A stretch of 61,495 nt of DNA from an uncultured Phocaeicola sp. (GCA_944322395.1 CALUPA010000003.1:1-61495), one strand, 5' to 3'. Shown: positions 17,523 through 27,951, counted from the first letter of the stretch. Numbers and translations: made by a program. The notes: a model not told the origin generated them from the sequence alone.

Positions 17523-18769
17523 TCTTTATTGCCGGATGATTTCTTGTAATACAAAATATTGCAGTTCTGTTTTATAAAAGTCTTTCTGGAGACTTCAGAT
17601 ATCTGCTCAGGTGACACAGAACGATATTTACGCACCTCGTCGTTTATATCTTCAGCTTTACCTATAAGTTCGAAAAAAGCCATATTTGTGGCTACTAACA
17701 AATAATTTATATTACTGAAAATCTGTTCACTTTCATATCTGTTCTTTACTTTCTCCAGTTCTGAAATTACAATATTTTCATGTTTTAACTTTTCCAATTC
17801 ATTCCAAAGTGCTTCTTCTGCTTCCTCCAATGTAATACCTTCGTAAGGTTTTCCTGTTATGTGGAAAAGTCCACTGTCTATACTTCCTGATATGTATGCA
17901 TCTATAGAACTGAAAATCTTTTTTTCCAATACCAGCCTCTGAATAAAACGCGAAGAACGTCCATTACAAAGAATATCTGATATGATATCAAATGTATGGT
18001 ATTCCTTTTCTTTACGTCCACATATATGAAAAGCCATATAAATAGTATCCACAGGCACATCTCTATATACAGTCATTCTTCGTTCTTCTGTCTGCAATTC
18101 TTCTTTGGGCAAATTTCGTGCCTTGATTTTCCTTGAAGGAATATCACCAAACCATTTTTCGGCCAATCGTTTAGTTTCTTCAAAAGAAATATTTCCGCTT
18201 ACAGCAAGTATCGCATTGTTTGGAGCATAAAATCTGTAAAAGAAATCTTTAACTTCATCCAATGTAGCATTTGCTATATGACTTATCTCCCTACCAATAG
18301 TAGGCCAGCGGTAAGGATGTGTTTTATAAGCCATATCTCTAAGTATATGCGATACATCTCCATATGGTTGGTTTAAGTTTCTTTGCTTAAATTCTTCTGT
18401 TACTACATTCTTTTGAACCTCAAGGCTTTTTTCATTAAAGTCAAGAGATAACATTCTGTCACTTTCAAGCCAGAATCCAATTTCCGCATTATTATATGGA
18501 AGTGTGATATAATAGTTAGTTATATCATTATTTGTCCATGCATTATTTTCTCCACCGGCATTTTGTACTGGAGTATCGTAGTCTGGAATATTTATTGAAC
18601 CTCCAAACATAAGGTGCTCAAACAGATGTGCAAAGCCTGTATGTTCAGGATGTTCATCCCTAGCTCCTACATCGTACAGTACATTTAAGGCAACCATCTG
18701 TGTAGTTACGTCTTCATTATGTACTATGCGTAACCCATTATCTAGTATATGACGGTTTACGTTTATCAT
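17519..18769 (-). CDS. M16-family zinc peptidase (insulinase/PqqL-like)
   Basis: Inverzincin-type metallopeptidase of 416 aa, one M16 double-domain unit. The zinc motif HxxEH is at residues 48-52 (AHLFEHLMFGG), with the downstream Glu ligand in NVVTEEFKQR (about 125). The inactive C-terminal half is present. No signal peptide is visible, so a cytoplasmic location is likely. It sits before the MATE gene (4-bp overlap) and 138 nt after the cyclophilin gene. Confidence 0.9.
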   Translation of the reverse strand: MINVNRHILDNGLRIVHNEDVTTQMVALNVLYDVGARDEHPEHTGFAHLFEHLMFGGSINIPDYDTPVQNAGGENNAWTNNDITNYYITLPYNNAEIGFWLESDRMLSLDFNEKSLEVQKNVVTEEFKQRNLNQPYGDVSHILRDMAYKTHPYRWPTIGREISHIANATLDEVKDFFYRFYAPNNAILAVSGNISFEETKRLAEKWFGDIPSRKIKARNLPKEELQTEERRMTVYRDVPVDTIYMAFHICGRKEKEYHTFDIISDILCNGRSSRFIQRLVLEKKIFSSIDAYISGSIDSGLFHITGKPYEGITLEEAEEALWNELEKLKHENIVISELEKVKNRYESEQIFSNINYLLVATNMAFFELIGKAEDINDEVRKYRSVSPEQISEVSRKTFIKQNCNILYYKKSSGNKE

Positions 18770-18788
18770 GGTATATATATTAATAAAT

Positions 18789-18852
18789 GAAGTTTAACTT
18801 CGTTGAATTCCAGTTCGCAAGTATGACGTATAATGTTTTGCATACTTGCGAA
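18789..18852. repeat. Two palindromes between the cyclophilin and M16 genes
   Basis: GAAGTTTAACTTC (18789-18801; 6-bp arms with one central base) lies 20 nt before the M16 start codon. Further out is a perfect 12-bp inverted repeat TTCGCAAGTATG (18814-18825) / CATACTTGCGAA (18841-18852) with a 15-nt loop. The larger hairpin lacks a T-run on either strand, so it is not a typical terminator; an RNA-processing or regulatory hairpin, or an operator, is possible. Confidence 0.6.
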
Positions 18853-18907
18853 ACTTGAATTTAGTTATAGAAAATAATATTGTTTAATATAAACTTACAA
18901 ACAGATT

Positions 18908-19750
18908 TTACTCTAATACCTCAGCTTTTAATATTCTTATATCTACTTTAGGACGGTCAGCACGGTTTGTTCCCACTTGTTCTATTTTCTCTACTACATC
19001 CATACCATCTGCAACCTCTCCGAAAACGGTATATGCTCCATCAAGGTGAGGAGCCCCTCCAATAGTAGTATACGCTTGTTTTTGTTCTTTGGTATATTTC
19101 AAAGCCGGTTCTTTCTCAACAATACTGCGTGCCTGCGATTCAAGAGAGTCCTGAAGTTCCAATAGCCCTTCTGTATCTCCAGCCTTACGCATTTTGTAGA
19201 TTTCCTTCATATGTTTACGTGCAAGATTATTAAAAACCTCTTCCAGACGTGCTTCATTCATATGGTTCTCCATGTTTATCATCTGGGCTTCACTGAATTT
19301 TCTTCCTGTTACAATATAGAACTGACATCCAGAAGATGCTCTTTCAGGGTTTACTTCATCACCTTGTCTGGCTGCAGCCAAAGCACCTTTTTTATGATAA
19401 AGATTTTTATTGAACTCGGCTGGGATTGTATAACCAACATCACCGCTACCCAAAGTTGTGGTATCAGTAGCGTTTTTACTCAACGGATCACCTGCCTGTA
19501 TCATAAAATTTTTGATTACACGGTGAAACAATGTGCTGTCGTATGCTCCTTCTTTAACCAATTTGATAAAGTTTTCTTTATGTTTTGGAGTTTCATCATA
19601 TAGCTTTACTGTGATGTTGCCCATTGTTGTTTCAAGGCGAACTAATGTTTCATTTGTTTTTTCCATATTTATCTTTTTTTCTGATTTACCGTTTCCTGTA
19701 CACGCCATCAGGCAGATGGACATAATTACAAACACAAAAGTTTTTTTCAT
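18908..19750 (-). CDS. Cyclophilin-type peptidyl-prolyl isomerase lipoprotein with helical insert
   Basis: Envelope peptidyl-prolyl cis-trans isomerase. The lipobox LMAC has its Cys at 17. Cyclophilin motifs are FHRVIKNFMIQAGD (75-88), ASSGCQFYIVTG (138-149) and the closing strand HLDGAYTVFGEV (235-246). Between the last two, residues about 150-233 form a highly charged, probably helical insertion not present in ordinary cyclophilins. Located between tamL and the M16 peptidase gene on the same strand, which fits a role in outer-membrane protein folding. Confidence 0.88.
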   Translation of the reverse strand: MKKTFVFVIMSICLMACTGNGKSEKKINMEKTNETLVRLETTMGNITVKLYDETPKHKENFIKLVKEGAYDSTLFHRVIKNFMIQAGDPLSKNATDTTTLGSGDVGYTIPAEFNKNLYHKKGALAAARQGDEVNPERASSGCQFYIVTGRKFSEAQMINMENHMNEARLEEVFNNLARKHMKEIYKMRKAGDTEGLLELQDSLESQARSIVEKEPALKYTKEQKQAYTTIGGAPHLDGAYTVFGEVADGMDVVEKIEQVGTNRADRPKVDIRILKAEVLE

Positions 19751-19808
19751 AATTGAAAAATCAATTAGTTATTAATACTCGAATTTTCTGAATTATAATT
19801 ACTGTTTA

Positions 19809-22127
19809 TCAGAAAGGATAACCTATAGCAAAATGCAATCCCATTCCATCTTTGAAACGCGGTATATTGTAATATCCCTTTTTGCCGGTATCATATGGCA
19901 CATGAAGAGCTATACCCAAGTCCAAGCGCAGAACCAGAAAATCAAGATCATATCTAATACCGGCTCCAGTACCGAGAGCTATACTATCAAAAAAACGATT
20001 GAATGTAAATTGTGCATCAGGTCGTGCAGGATCTTCTCTTAGCAACCACACATTTCCGGCATCCAGAAAAACAGCACCATTCAGATTTCCGCCTGCAAAT
20101 TTAGACAATAATCTGAAACGATACTCTATATTTGCTTCAAGTTTTATATCTCCTGTCTGATCCACATACGAATACGTATTATCTGCCGAAGGCTGATAGC
20201 GTCCCGGTCCTATCGAACGTATTGTAAATGCACGTATACTGTTTGCTCCTCCCACGTAAAACTGCTCGGTATATGGTGCAATGGTTTTGTTTCCATACGA
20301 CCATATTATCCCACCCATAGCTCTAAAAGCCAGTTGATGCATGTCATTAAACCATAATGTATTTCTTATTTCAGAAGAGTATTTAAGAAATTGCGCAAAT
20401 GGTGTACCTAATAATTTTTTATCCTTTTCTGTAAATTTCTGTCCAAAGGCAGCATATATCAGCGAGGTTATATTTCCGGCACTGGTAAGTGAATTCTCCC
20501 ACCATACACGATTTTTCCTCTTAAGATAAGAATTGTCAAATGTCACCGTATATGATTGAGATGGGATAAACTGATCATTCAAACTATAGAACAACATAGG
20601 GTTCTGAGCAGCTATCTGATTGAATTCGTCAGTCCTGTTCTGTAATGTATTAAACGCAAGATTTAGAGGTGTAACAGAATGTTTCATACTTCTCTTAGGT
20701 TGAAAGCTGTATGAAACAGTTCCACCGAAAGAAAGCATCTTGAAATATCTTGCACGGTTTATTTGTTCTGCATACAATTTGAAGTTTGTATTTGAAGGGA
20801 AACGGAACGGGTCTATTCTATCCTTAAGCCATGGTAGTACGATGCGTGGAAACTCAAGTGAAAGAGCAGCCCCCAACTCATATGAATTCATTACAGAGCT
20901 ACGTCCATCTACCGTAGAACTCGTCTGCCACTCATACGACCCCTTCAATTCTAGATTTAAAGATGCACCCATACGCATAAAGTTTTTTCTGGAAAGATTA
21001 AATTTGGCACCCGGACCGGTCTGCTTTGTATCTTTTGTAGTAAGGTTAAACTCCAGTTCACTATCATATGGCAAATCGAACATTGAATTTACCTTTATAT
21101 CAAGTGTGTCGGAACCATTGCGCGGAGTGTATTGAAACTCATTAAATTTAAACACACCAAGCCTGGCCAAAGCTTCCTGTGTATAGTTTTGCCTTGTAAG
21201 AGAATAAGTCTCACCACTACGATAAAGGAATCTTTTTCTGAGCACACCATATTTAAGTTCTGGTTTTTCTCCAAAATAATGCACCGTAAAGTCTCTTGCA
21301 CAAATGGAATCTTCCGGTTGTTCACCGTTATATCCAATCAAACGCACTTCTGTGCTACCTATTACATACTGTTTCTTTGCTTCATCAGGAATATTACTTC
21401 CTGGAACAATTTTCAGTGTCACATATCCTGGTTTTATAAGCGTATCGGCAAGAAAGGAAATATATTCACTACGAAAAAAATAATAACCATTATCTTTAAA
21501 AAGTGCAACAAGTCTTTCACGTTCTTCATTCAGGCGTGTTACATTAAAATTGTCATTGCTGCGTATCAACCTTTCATCAAAATGTTTTCTTATAATATTG
21601 TCAGCACGTTCAGGAAATCCTTCATATGTCACAGTATCTATCAGATACGGTTGTCCCATTTTTATGTCATAACTTAATTTTATTGCACGCGGATTTCGTG
21701 TACTGTCCACAGAATAACTTACATTTCCATTAAAATAGCCATACTCTTTCAGAAGGTTTGATGCTATCTTTACTCTAGTATCAGGATTAACCGACGATAA
21801 AGTTACTGGTTTAGCAGCCAGTTTTCTGAAAATCCATTTACCTACCCCCTTTTCATATTTCTGAAAACTATTGTATATCCATAATCCTACAGGAAGTGGG
21901 ATACGGTATTTCGCACTTCCTAAAAAAGAGTTATTTGGTGCAACACTTACAGCAGCAGTCACTTCATCTATAGTCTTTTGTCCATACTCCTTAGTATCAC
22001 GCCCCTCTATTTCTATATTTCTGATACCAGTGTATAAGGTCTCACCATCAGGGAGATTTTTGGTTGTCGAACAAGAGGCTGAGATAAGGATTACAGCCAT
22101 TATTAATGGTAATATATAAATTTTCAT
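19809..22127 (-). CDS. tamL: TamL: lipoprotein-type Omp85 outer-membrane protein (TamA/BamA family)
   Basis: Omp85-superfamily protein with POTRA-type periplasmic repeats (about 30-380) and a C-terminal surface-antigen (D15) beta-barrel (about 400-772) ending in Phe. The signal peptide ends in a lipobox (SASC, Cys19), and lipid anchoring of a TamA homologue is the Bacteroidota TamL form. The barrel signature near GGANSIRAFTIRSIGPGRY replaces the classic RGF with RAF. tamB lies 52 nt upstream on the same strand, and partner genes of the translocation and assembly module are usually adjacent. Confidence 0.87.
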   Translation of the reverse strand: MKIYILPLIMAVILISASCSTTKNLPDGETLYTGIRNIEIEGRDTKEYGQKTIDEVTAAVSVAPNNSFLGSAKYRIPLPVGLWIYNSFQKYEKGVGKWIFRKLAAKPVTLSSVNPDTRVKIASNLLKEYGYFNGNVSYSVDSTRNPRAIKLSYDIKMGQPYLIDTVTYEGFPERADNIIRKHFDERLIRSNDNFNVTRLNEERERLVALFKDNGYYFFRSEYISFLADTLIKPGYVTLKIVPGSNIPDEAKKQYVIGSTEVRLIGYNGEQPEDSICARDFTVHYFGEKPELKYGVLRKRFLYRSGETYSLTRQNYTQEALARLGVFKFNEFQYTPRNGSDTLDIKVNSMFDLPYDSELEFNLTTKDTKQTGPGAKFNLSRKNFMRMGASLNLELKGSYEWQTSSTVDGRSSVMNSYELGAALSLEFPRIVLPWLKDRIDPFRFPSNTNFKLYAEQINRARYFKMLSFGGTVSYSFQPKRSMKHSVTPLNLAFNTLQNRTDEFNQIAAQNPMLFYSLNDQFIPSQSYTVTFDNSYLKRKNRVWWENSLTSAGNITSLIYAAFGQKFTEKDKKLLGTPFAQFLKYSSEIRNTLWFNDMHQLAFRAMGGIIWSYGNKTIAPYTEQFYVGGANSIRAFTIRSIGPGRYQPSADNTYSYVDQTGDIKLEANIEYRFRLLSKFAGGNLNGAVFLDAGNVWLLREDPARPDAQFTFNRFFDSIALGTGAGIRYDLDFLVLRLDLGIALHVPYDTGKKGYYNIPRFKDGMGLHFAIGYPF

Positions 22128-22179
22128 TTCGGTTCGATTAATAATTAAAAAAGAGCCACAAAATCAGAATTACTTAAAT

Positions 22180-25100
22180 TTAAAGTTCCTCCTTCTTTTT
22201 CTTTTTTCTTTGGAATATAAACAAATCTTTTATTTTGCTTACTTTCTTCTTGAGAACTATACCAGCTCCTGTTTCCGTTACTTCACCTTCCAATACATTA
22301 GCATATTTCTTGTCGTGAAAGAGTTTTACATATCTGGTACCACTGTTGTCCAACCTATACTCCAAAGAAATATTATCAATAAATGACTCATCCCTAACAG
22401 CCGCATTACCGGTTGAGATTTTTCCTCCTATGACTACACGTACACGATTGTTCCAAAAACGTTTTGCAAACTGAAAATTATAGTCTGTTCGTGTATCTCC
22501 GGTTTCCGTAGCATTTGTTGTTTCCATACCCAGGCTAAGGTCTATAGTTTTCAATGCGTTCCCAGCTATACTGTTTATCTGCCCCTGCAAATACGAGTTT
22601 AAAGCACTGTTTGCATCAAGTTTGGCTGTTGAACTATCAGATATATACATTCCTGTCACAAGCATGGTTACTGCAGCCTTATTTTTCTGGGAAGCAGACA
22701 TTGCAGCCAATTCATTCTGCATTGATCCGTCTTCAGGAGCATCTATTGTAAATGCAAATCCTAAATCGCTCAATCTGTTCGTAATACTTACTCCGACATC
22801 AAAACTTACCATTCTGGCATTCTGATTTTCCTGTGTTACTGATGCCCTGGTTCTTTCATATGCCTGAATATTCAATCGTGGATCCATTACATTCCCTGTC
22901 CATTCTATAAAACTGCCTTCACGAATTCTAAAAGTCTTTAATGGAATAACAGGCATTTCATATTTCATTTCTCCACTCATAAGTGAATAGCGTCCATTTA
23001 GCAACATATTACCATCAGGAGTATATTGGAATGCTAAATCTCCTCCACCTTCAACTTGCATATAGTTAGTTCCGCTTTCATTTATATCTACACGACATTG
23101 CACAGCCTGGTCTATATGCAGATTTACGAGCATATCTATACCTCCCGGTTTCACACTTTGCAACGGTTTTCTTTTTGCTGCAACAGTGTCTGAGAAGTTC
23201 ACAAATGTAACAGTTTCAGACAATCTGTCTTCTACAGCAAGTGGCGATTCACGTAACACATATGTAAAATCACTGCTACCTAAAATATTTGCATTACCTT
23301 TCACTGAAATGGCATCAGGAGTACCTTTTATTAAAGTATTCAAATCAATATACATCTTACCATATAACATTGAGGTTCTATTCTTCTTGGAATTAAAAAC
23401 TTCAAAATTACGCGCCATCATATTCAAGTCTATGTACATATTTTCCATATCCGCAAAGTCAATACTACCATCAATTACATAAGGATTTTTGCCTCTGGAG
23501 TAAATGCTATATTTATCAAACATAAGTTTATTATTTGCCACAGTAATAGGCTTGTTTTCGAATCTGAGACTCATAGAGGTCATAGGAACAAAAACATTTA
23601 CACTATCAGGTGTCAAGCTACCATTAACAACAGGTAATGCAGATGATCCGTTTATTTGAAAATCAGCATTTGCATAACCATACAGCTTTACCATATCATC
23701 CGGCACAAAAGCCCCTGACAATATCAGAGGAAAACGTTGAAGTCTCAAATGAGCATTTATATCATCTTTTCCACCCTCATTATCAGCAGCCTTGTATTTC
23801 CCAGTAATTTCAGCTAATGTAATACCATTACGTGTTACATACCCATCTACATTATGAGTTCCGTCATCTGTTGGTAAGTATACAGCACTCATAGTCCAGT
23901 TGCCCAAATAACTGCCTCCATATTCCAAAGCATCTATTGCTGTTTCAAGAGCTGTCATAAATGATTTTTCATCATGTTGTACATAATGTGCCTCAGCATT
24001 TATTACACCTTTAACAGGTGGCATATATGGAATAATACGTTTGAATTCGCCTATATCAAGTTTATTTATTGACATTGTTATATCTTGTAGCACAGTTGAA
24101 TCCGGAATTGAAAAGAGATGTAGTCCTGTACCATTATTGTCAGACAATCGCATGTCAGCATGTATTTTTCCTTTGTCGTCCAATAATATATAATTATCTT
24201 TGTTTAGATTAAATTCTCTGTACACCATAATAGGTTTTTCAGGTAATACATGCAAACTTATTCCATTCTTTCTAAGTATAGCCTGTATACCTATAAGCGC
24301 ACCTGTTTCGCGTTTTTCATTATCATATTTCGCTATAATACGTGCACTGTTTTTAAAAACGCCTCCATCAACTGATATATCAAAGGCTTCTTGTTTTTTT
24401 GTCTTGTTGGCTTTTACTCCACCGGCAAGTATAATACCTGTTGTATCCTGCGATATATCAAATCGGATAGTATCCAGCTGCAGACTGTCTGTATACAATC
24501 CATACATATACGCTTTACTCTCTATTCCGTCAGTAGGAGAAGTTCCAAATGACACATATAGTTTTTTGAAACCTATATTCTTCATTTCAAGTGTATTGGC
24601 AAAAGGATTATCATCACCAGCCAAAATTCTGAATGTTGTTTCTGGCAACATTCCACGTATTGTATCAATGTTTATTTCGCGTTTTTCCCATTGTTTTTCC
24701 ACCAGACCTGCAATTTTTGCAAATCTTTCAGTAATAAAATCAATACCTCCTGAAGTCCTGAGAAGCATAGTCATATCACCTGAATTAATATAACTCCTCA
24801 ATGAATCTTCTGTCATGTCTATTCCCAAATTCAAACTTTTTGTTGCAAATGTCTTTTGGGGAGTAAAAAATTTTATATTGTCGACTTTGATTTTGGCATT
24901 ATGCCTTTTATTCAAATCTGTATTGGCATCAATATTTATTGTTTGCGCAGTTTTAAGAGGCTGAGGTGAAATTCCCATAGCATAAAGATCAATTCTTCTT
25001 ATATCTGTAATCATGCTGGCTGCAATCTTCTTTGTTGAAACATCCGCATTCAGTTTTAATGACGCCTCTGCCAAATTGTCGTTTATGTTTAAAAGAGTAT

Positions 25101-26751
25101 TTATCTGGCCATTATTCAGTCTTGCATTCATATTTATACCAGAAAGTATATATCTGGCATACTCTAAATTAGAAACATTAAGGCTAAGTTCCATTTTACA
25201 CTCCGTTGACATAAAGTCCAAACCTTCTCCTTGCACTTCTACAGATGAACTTACCCTAAAGAGCGAATCTGCCGGCATAAAATTATGCACATTGATGCCA
25301 TTTATGTTAATACCAGCAAAATAAGATTCTGTTTTTGGTATAAATTCCGCATTAAGTTCCATTCCCCCTTCGCCCTGCTGAAATTTAAGGAACGACTTTA
25401 TACTATCATTTCTCAAATCTGCTGTTCCGTTTAACGTCAAGTCAGCAGGAATAACAGTTGCCCCCAAGAATGATTTGGCAAATTCCATATCCGGGAAACT
25501 GGCTTCCACATTCATGTGGGCACACATATTGATACTGTCTGTTATATCGTTGGCATAACCGTCAGCAATAAATCTTATATGATCTGGTATTTCTGCACTT
25601 ATAGTTGTAACATTTATGGAATTCAGATGTCCGTCTATTCCTGCACGCAATTGCAATGGCACAGACGGAAAATCTCTTTTAAAATCCTCAGGCATACCTG
25701 TAACAAACCTGAAAATGTCATTCTTTCCTATATCAGCCATAAGTCTAGCAGAAATACTTCCGTCATTACCTATTTGTGAAATATTCAGACCCACACCAGT
25801 CTGCAAAGATATATACGAGTCTGTAGTTTTAAGTTCAAAACCAGTAAGACTCATTTGTTCATCGTTCATATCTATTTTTCCGCCTGCAGACAATATTTCC
25901 ATTCCGCAACGTTCTTTCATTCTTAAATCAGCAATTTCTGCTTTGACAATATTTCCGCAGTAATATACTGAATCTATTCCGATGTTTATCCCGGAAATGG
26001 AAAGAAACGACGGATCAAATCCCTCTATCGGAGTTTTATCCCCTATGATATACAGTGCTTCCGAATCGCTAATTGATAGTTTTCCTAATGAATATTCCTC
26101 TTTGTGTAAATCCACAAAACCTTCAGTAAGTAAAGCCGATTTAAGCTTAAGTCCAAGATTCATGCTGTCAAGAGGCATTTCCATACGAACAGAGACATTG
26201 TCTATATCCGCTTTTTTCAACATAACCTTCCAATATAACGGCTCGCTTGCTGTAGTATCTACAGCAGTAGTATCTGTTATACATATATCCAGATTGGTAT
26301 TTTTAAGTCTCAGTTCATTTATAATTGCAGTTTCAGGAGATAAATCAACTCCATGCGACTCCAAATATAGTTCCCCCATAAAACCTTTCAGTTTCAACCC
26401 CTCAATCATATTCATTGTATTCAGACTTATATTCTCAAGTCTGAAAGCATCTATCTCTATCTGCTTTCTTAATAGAGGTTTCATCTGTATTTTCAGAGTT
26501 AATTGACCTGCATTCAATAGTGTGTCACCTTCTTCTATAGCTGTGACATTATGTATATTTAGATTGATAGGGAAAGAAAGTGTTATCTTGCCTACAGAAA
26601 TATCCATACCGGTAGTTTCAGAAGCCAGTGATGCAGCCTTTTTGACTACAAAATTCTGAACAGGAGGTATATATATCAATATTGATAATATAATAAACAA
26701 GACAAAAGGAATAGATATTATTATTCCAAGCCATTTAAAAAATTTCTTCAT
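22180..26751 (-). CDS. tamB: TamB-like translocation/assembly or lipid-transport protein (AsmA-like)
   Basis: Very large inner-membrane-anchored periplasmic protein (about 1523 aa from the chosen start). One N-terminal membrane helix (about 9-33) is followed by an AsmA-like start (FVVKKAASLASETTGMDISVGKITLSFP), then a long repetitive beta-rich body and a C-terminal DUF490/TamB domain (about 1080-1490). Such proteins form a hydrophobic groove spanning the periplasm for outer-membrane assembly or phospholipid transport. The in-frame ATG at 26772 is possible, but the second ATG at 26751 is preceded by an A/G-rich stretch and gives the usual MKKFFKW start. The gene pairs with tamL downstream. Confidence 0.88.
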   Translation of the reverse strand: MKKFFKWLGIIISIPFVLFIILSILIYIPPVQNFVVKKAASLASETTGMDISVGKITLSFPINLNIHNVTAIEEGDTLLNAGQLTLKIQMKPLLRKQIEIDAFRLENISLNTMNMIEGLKLKGFMGELYLESHGVDLSPETAIINELRLKNTNLDICITDTTAVDTTASEPLYWKVMLKKADIDNVSVRMEMPLDSMNLGLKLKSALLTEGFVDLHKEEYSLGKLSISDSEALYIIGDKTPIEGFDPSFLSISGINIGIDSVYYCGNIVKAEIADLRMKERCGMEILSAGGKIDMNDEQMSLTGFELKTTDSYISLQTGVGLNISQIGNDGSISARLMADIGKNDIFRFVTGMPEDFKRDFPSVPLQLRAGIDGHLNSINVTTISAEIPDHIRFIADGYANDITDSINMCAHMNVEASFPDMEFAKSFLGATVIPADLTLNGTADLRNDSIKSFLKFQQGEGGMELNAEFIPKTESYFAGININGINVHNFMPADSLFRVSSSVEVQGEGLDFMSTECKMELSLNVSNLEYARYILSGINMNARLNNGQINTLLNINDNLAEASLKLNADVSTKKIAASMITDIRRIDLYAMGISPQPLKTAQTINIDANTDLNKRHNAKIKVDNIKFFTPQKTFATKSLNLGIDMTEDSLRSYINSGDMTMLLRTSGGIDFITERFAKIAGLVEKQWEKREINIDTIRGMLPETTFRILAGDDNPFANTLEMKNIGFKKLYVSFGTSPTDGIESKAYMYGLYTDSLQLDTIRFDISQDTTGIILAGGVKANKTKKQEAFDISVDGGVFKNSARIIAKYDNEKRETGALIGIQAILRKNGISLHVLPEKPIMVYREFNLNKDNYILLDDKGKIHADMRLSDNNGTGLHLFSIPDSTVLQDITMSINKLDIGEFKRIIPYMPPVKGVINAEAHYVQHDEKSFMTALETAIDALEYGGSYLGNWTMSAVYLPTDDGTHNVDGYVTRNGITLAEITGKYKAADNEGGKDDINAHLRLQRFPLILSGAFVPDDMVKLYGYANADFQINGSSALPVVNGSLTPDSVNVFVPMTSMSLRFENKPITVANNKLMFDKYSIYSRGKNPYVIDGSIDFADMENMYIDLNMMARNFEVFNSKKNRTSMLYGKMYIDLNTLIKGTPDAISVKGNANILGSSDFTYVLRESPLAVEDRLSETVTFVNFSDTVAAKRKPLQSVKPGGIDMLVNLHIDQAVQCRVDINESGTNYMQVEGGGDLAFQYTPDGNMLLNGRYSLMSGEMKYEMPVIPLKTFRIREGSFIEWTGNVMDPRLNIQAYERTRASVTQENQNARMVSFDVGVSITNRLSDLGFAFTIDAPEDGSMQNELAAMSASQKNKAAVTMLVTGMYISDSSTAKLDANSALNSYLQGQINSIAGNALKTIDLSLGMETTNATETGDTRTDYNFQFAKRFWNNRVRVVIGGKISTGNAAVRDESFIDNISLEYRLDNSGTRYVKLFHDKKYANVLEGEVTETGAGIVLKKKVSKIKDLFIFQRKKKKKEEL

Positions 26752-26844
26752 GTCAATTGTTTCTTTATGCATGCGAATATACTAAAAAAATAACTACAAA
26801 TGAATATAATTTGTTCAGGAAGTCCGTCATTAATAATAAATGTC

Positions 26845-26852
26845 TATCTTTG
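26845..26852 (+). promoter_or_regulatory. -7 element upstream of the nucleotidyltransferase gene
   Basis: TATCTTTG matches TAnnTTTG, 27 nt before the start codon of the gene at 26880. No TTTG at -33 spacing. Confidence 0.45.
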
Positions 26853-26879
26853 CATAGTTACTAACTAAAAATATAACTT

Positions 26880-27785
26880 ATGAAACCAACATTATTTGTA
26901 TTGGCAGCCGGTATGGGAAGCCGTTACGGTGGCCTGAAACAGCTTGATGGACTTGGTCCAAGTGGAGAAACTATTATGGATTATTCCATATTTGATGCTA
27001 TCCGCGGTGGGTTCGGTAAAATAGTATTCGTTATACGTAAAGATTTCGAAGAAGATTTCCGCAAGATTGTTCTTAGCAAATACGAAAACCATATACCTGT
27101 AGAAGTTGTATTCCAGGCACTTGACAACCTTCCAGCAGGATACACATGTCCTGAAGGCCGTGTTAAACCATGGGGTACAAACCATGCCGTATTAATGGGA
27201 AAAGACGTAATTAAAGAGCCTTTTGCAGTAATCAATGCTGACGATTTCTATGGAAGAGACAGTTTTGCTGTTTTAGGCAAATATCTTTCAGAACTCCCAG
27301 AAGGTTCTAAGAACGATTATTGCATGGTAGGTTTCCGTATTGGCAACACTTTGTCAGAAAGCGGTTCTGTAGCACGTGGCATTTGCTCAGCTAACGAAGA
27401 AGGTAACTTGACTACAGTAGTAGAACGTACTGAAATCATGCGTGTAGACGGAGTTGTAAGCTACAAGGACGAAAATGGCCAATGGGTAGGTGTAGAAGAT
27501 AACACTCCGGTTTCTATGAACATGTGGGGATTCACTCCTGACTATTTCCAGTACTCAGAAGAATATTTCACTGAGTTCCTTGATGCCAATAAGGACAACC
27601 TGAAAGCAGAATACTTCATTCCTCTTATGGTCAATAAGCTTATCAATGAAAAGACAGCAAGTGTAAAGGTTCTAGACACAACTTCTAAATGGTTCGGAGT
27701 AACTTATGCCGCAGATCGCCAGAGCGTAGTCGACAAAATCCAAGCATTGGTTGATGCCGGTGAATATCCTTCTAAATTATTCTAA
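26880..27785 (+). CDS. Sugar-phosphate nucleotidyltransferase family protein
   Basis: Nucleotidyltransferase with the NTP-binding loop LAAGMGSRYGG (residues 8-18) and the metal-binding NADDFYG (119-125). It has the GT-A-like fold used by UTP/dTTP:sugar-1-phosphate transferases; the 301-aa length suits the family. The sugar cannot be assigned. Compared with neighbours it uses more C-ending codons (AAC, TTC, CGT), which suggests high expression. It stands alone: divergent from tamB, with its own terminator. Confidence 0.82.
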   Translation: MKPTLFVLAAGMGSRYGGLKQLDGLGPSGETIMDYSIFDAIRGGFGKIVFVIRKDFEEDFRKIVLSKYENHIPVEVVFQALDNLPAGYTCPEGRVKPWGTNHAVLMGKDVIKEPFAVINADDFYGRDSFAVLGKYLSELPEGSKNDYCMVGFRIGNTLSESGSVARGICSANEEGNLTTVVERTEIMRVDGVVSYKDENGQWVGVEDNTPVSMNMWGFTPDYFQYSEEYFTEFLDANKDNLKAEYFIPLMVNKLINEKTASVKVLDTTSKWFGVTYAADRQSVVDKIQALVDAGEYPSKLF

Positions 27786-27801
27786 AAAAATATATAATAG
27801 A

Positions 27802-27838
27802 AACGGATTGTACCCTTCATGGGACAATCCGTTTTTTG
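27802..27838 (+). terminator. Rho-independent terminator after the nucleotidyltransferase gene
   Basis: Stem of about 13 bp, ACGGATTGT(A)CCC / GGGACAATCCGT, with a 4-5 nt loop and one bulged base, followed by a T6 run. Confidence 0.85.
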
Positions 27839-27863
27839 TTCAATTACAACATAAACTATTATG

Positions 27864-27885
27864 ATACTTGAATTGTATCAAGTAT
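27864..27885. repeat. Short inverted repeat upstream of the DUF4250 gene
   Basis: ATACTTGA (27864-27871) and TCAAGTAT (27878-27885), separated by 6 nt. It lies about 70 nt upstream of the predicted -7 box of the DUF4250 gene and could be an operator. No direct evidence of binding. Confidence 0.4.
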
Positions 27886-27951
27886 ACGCTAAAATATCAT
27901 AAAAGCAGAATAATATAGTTTTTCAAACAATGTAACATATGAAATAAAGCG

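Noticed and set aside
24200..24793. 197-aa plus-strand open frame within tamB
   Set aside because: Antisense to a continuous conserved gene; no ribosome-binding site or recognisable domain.
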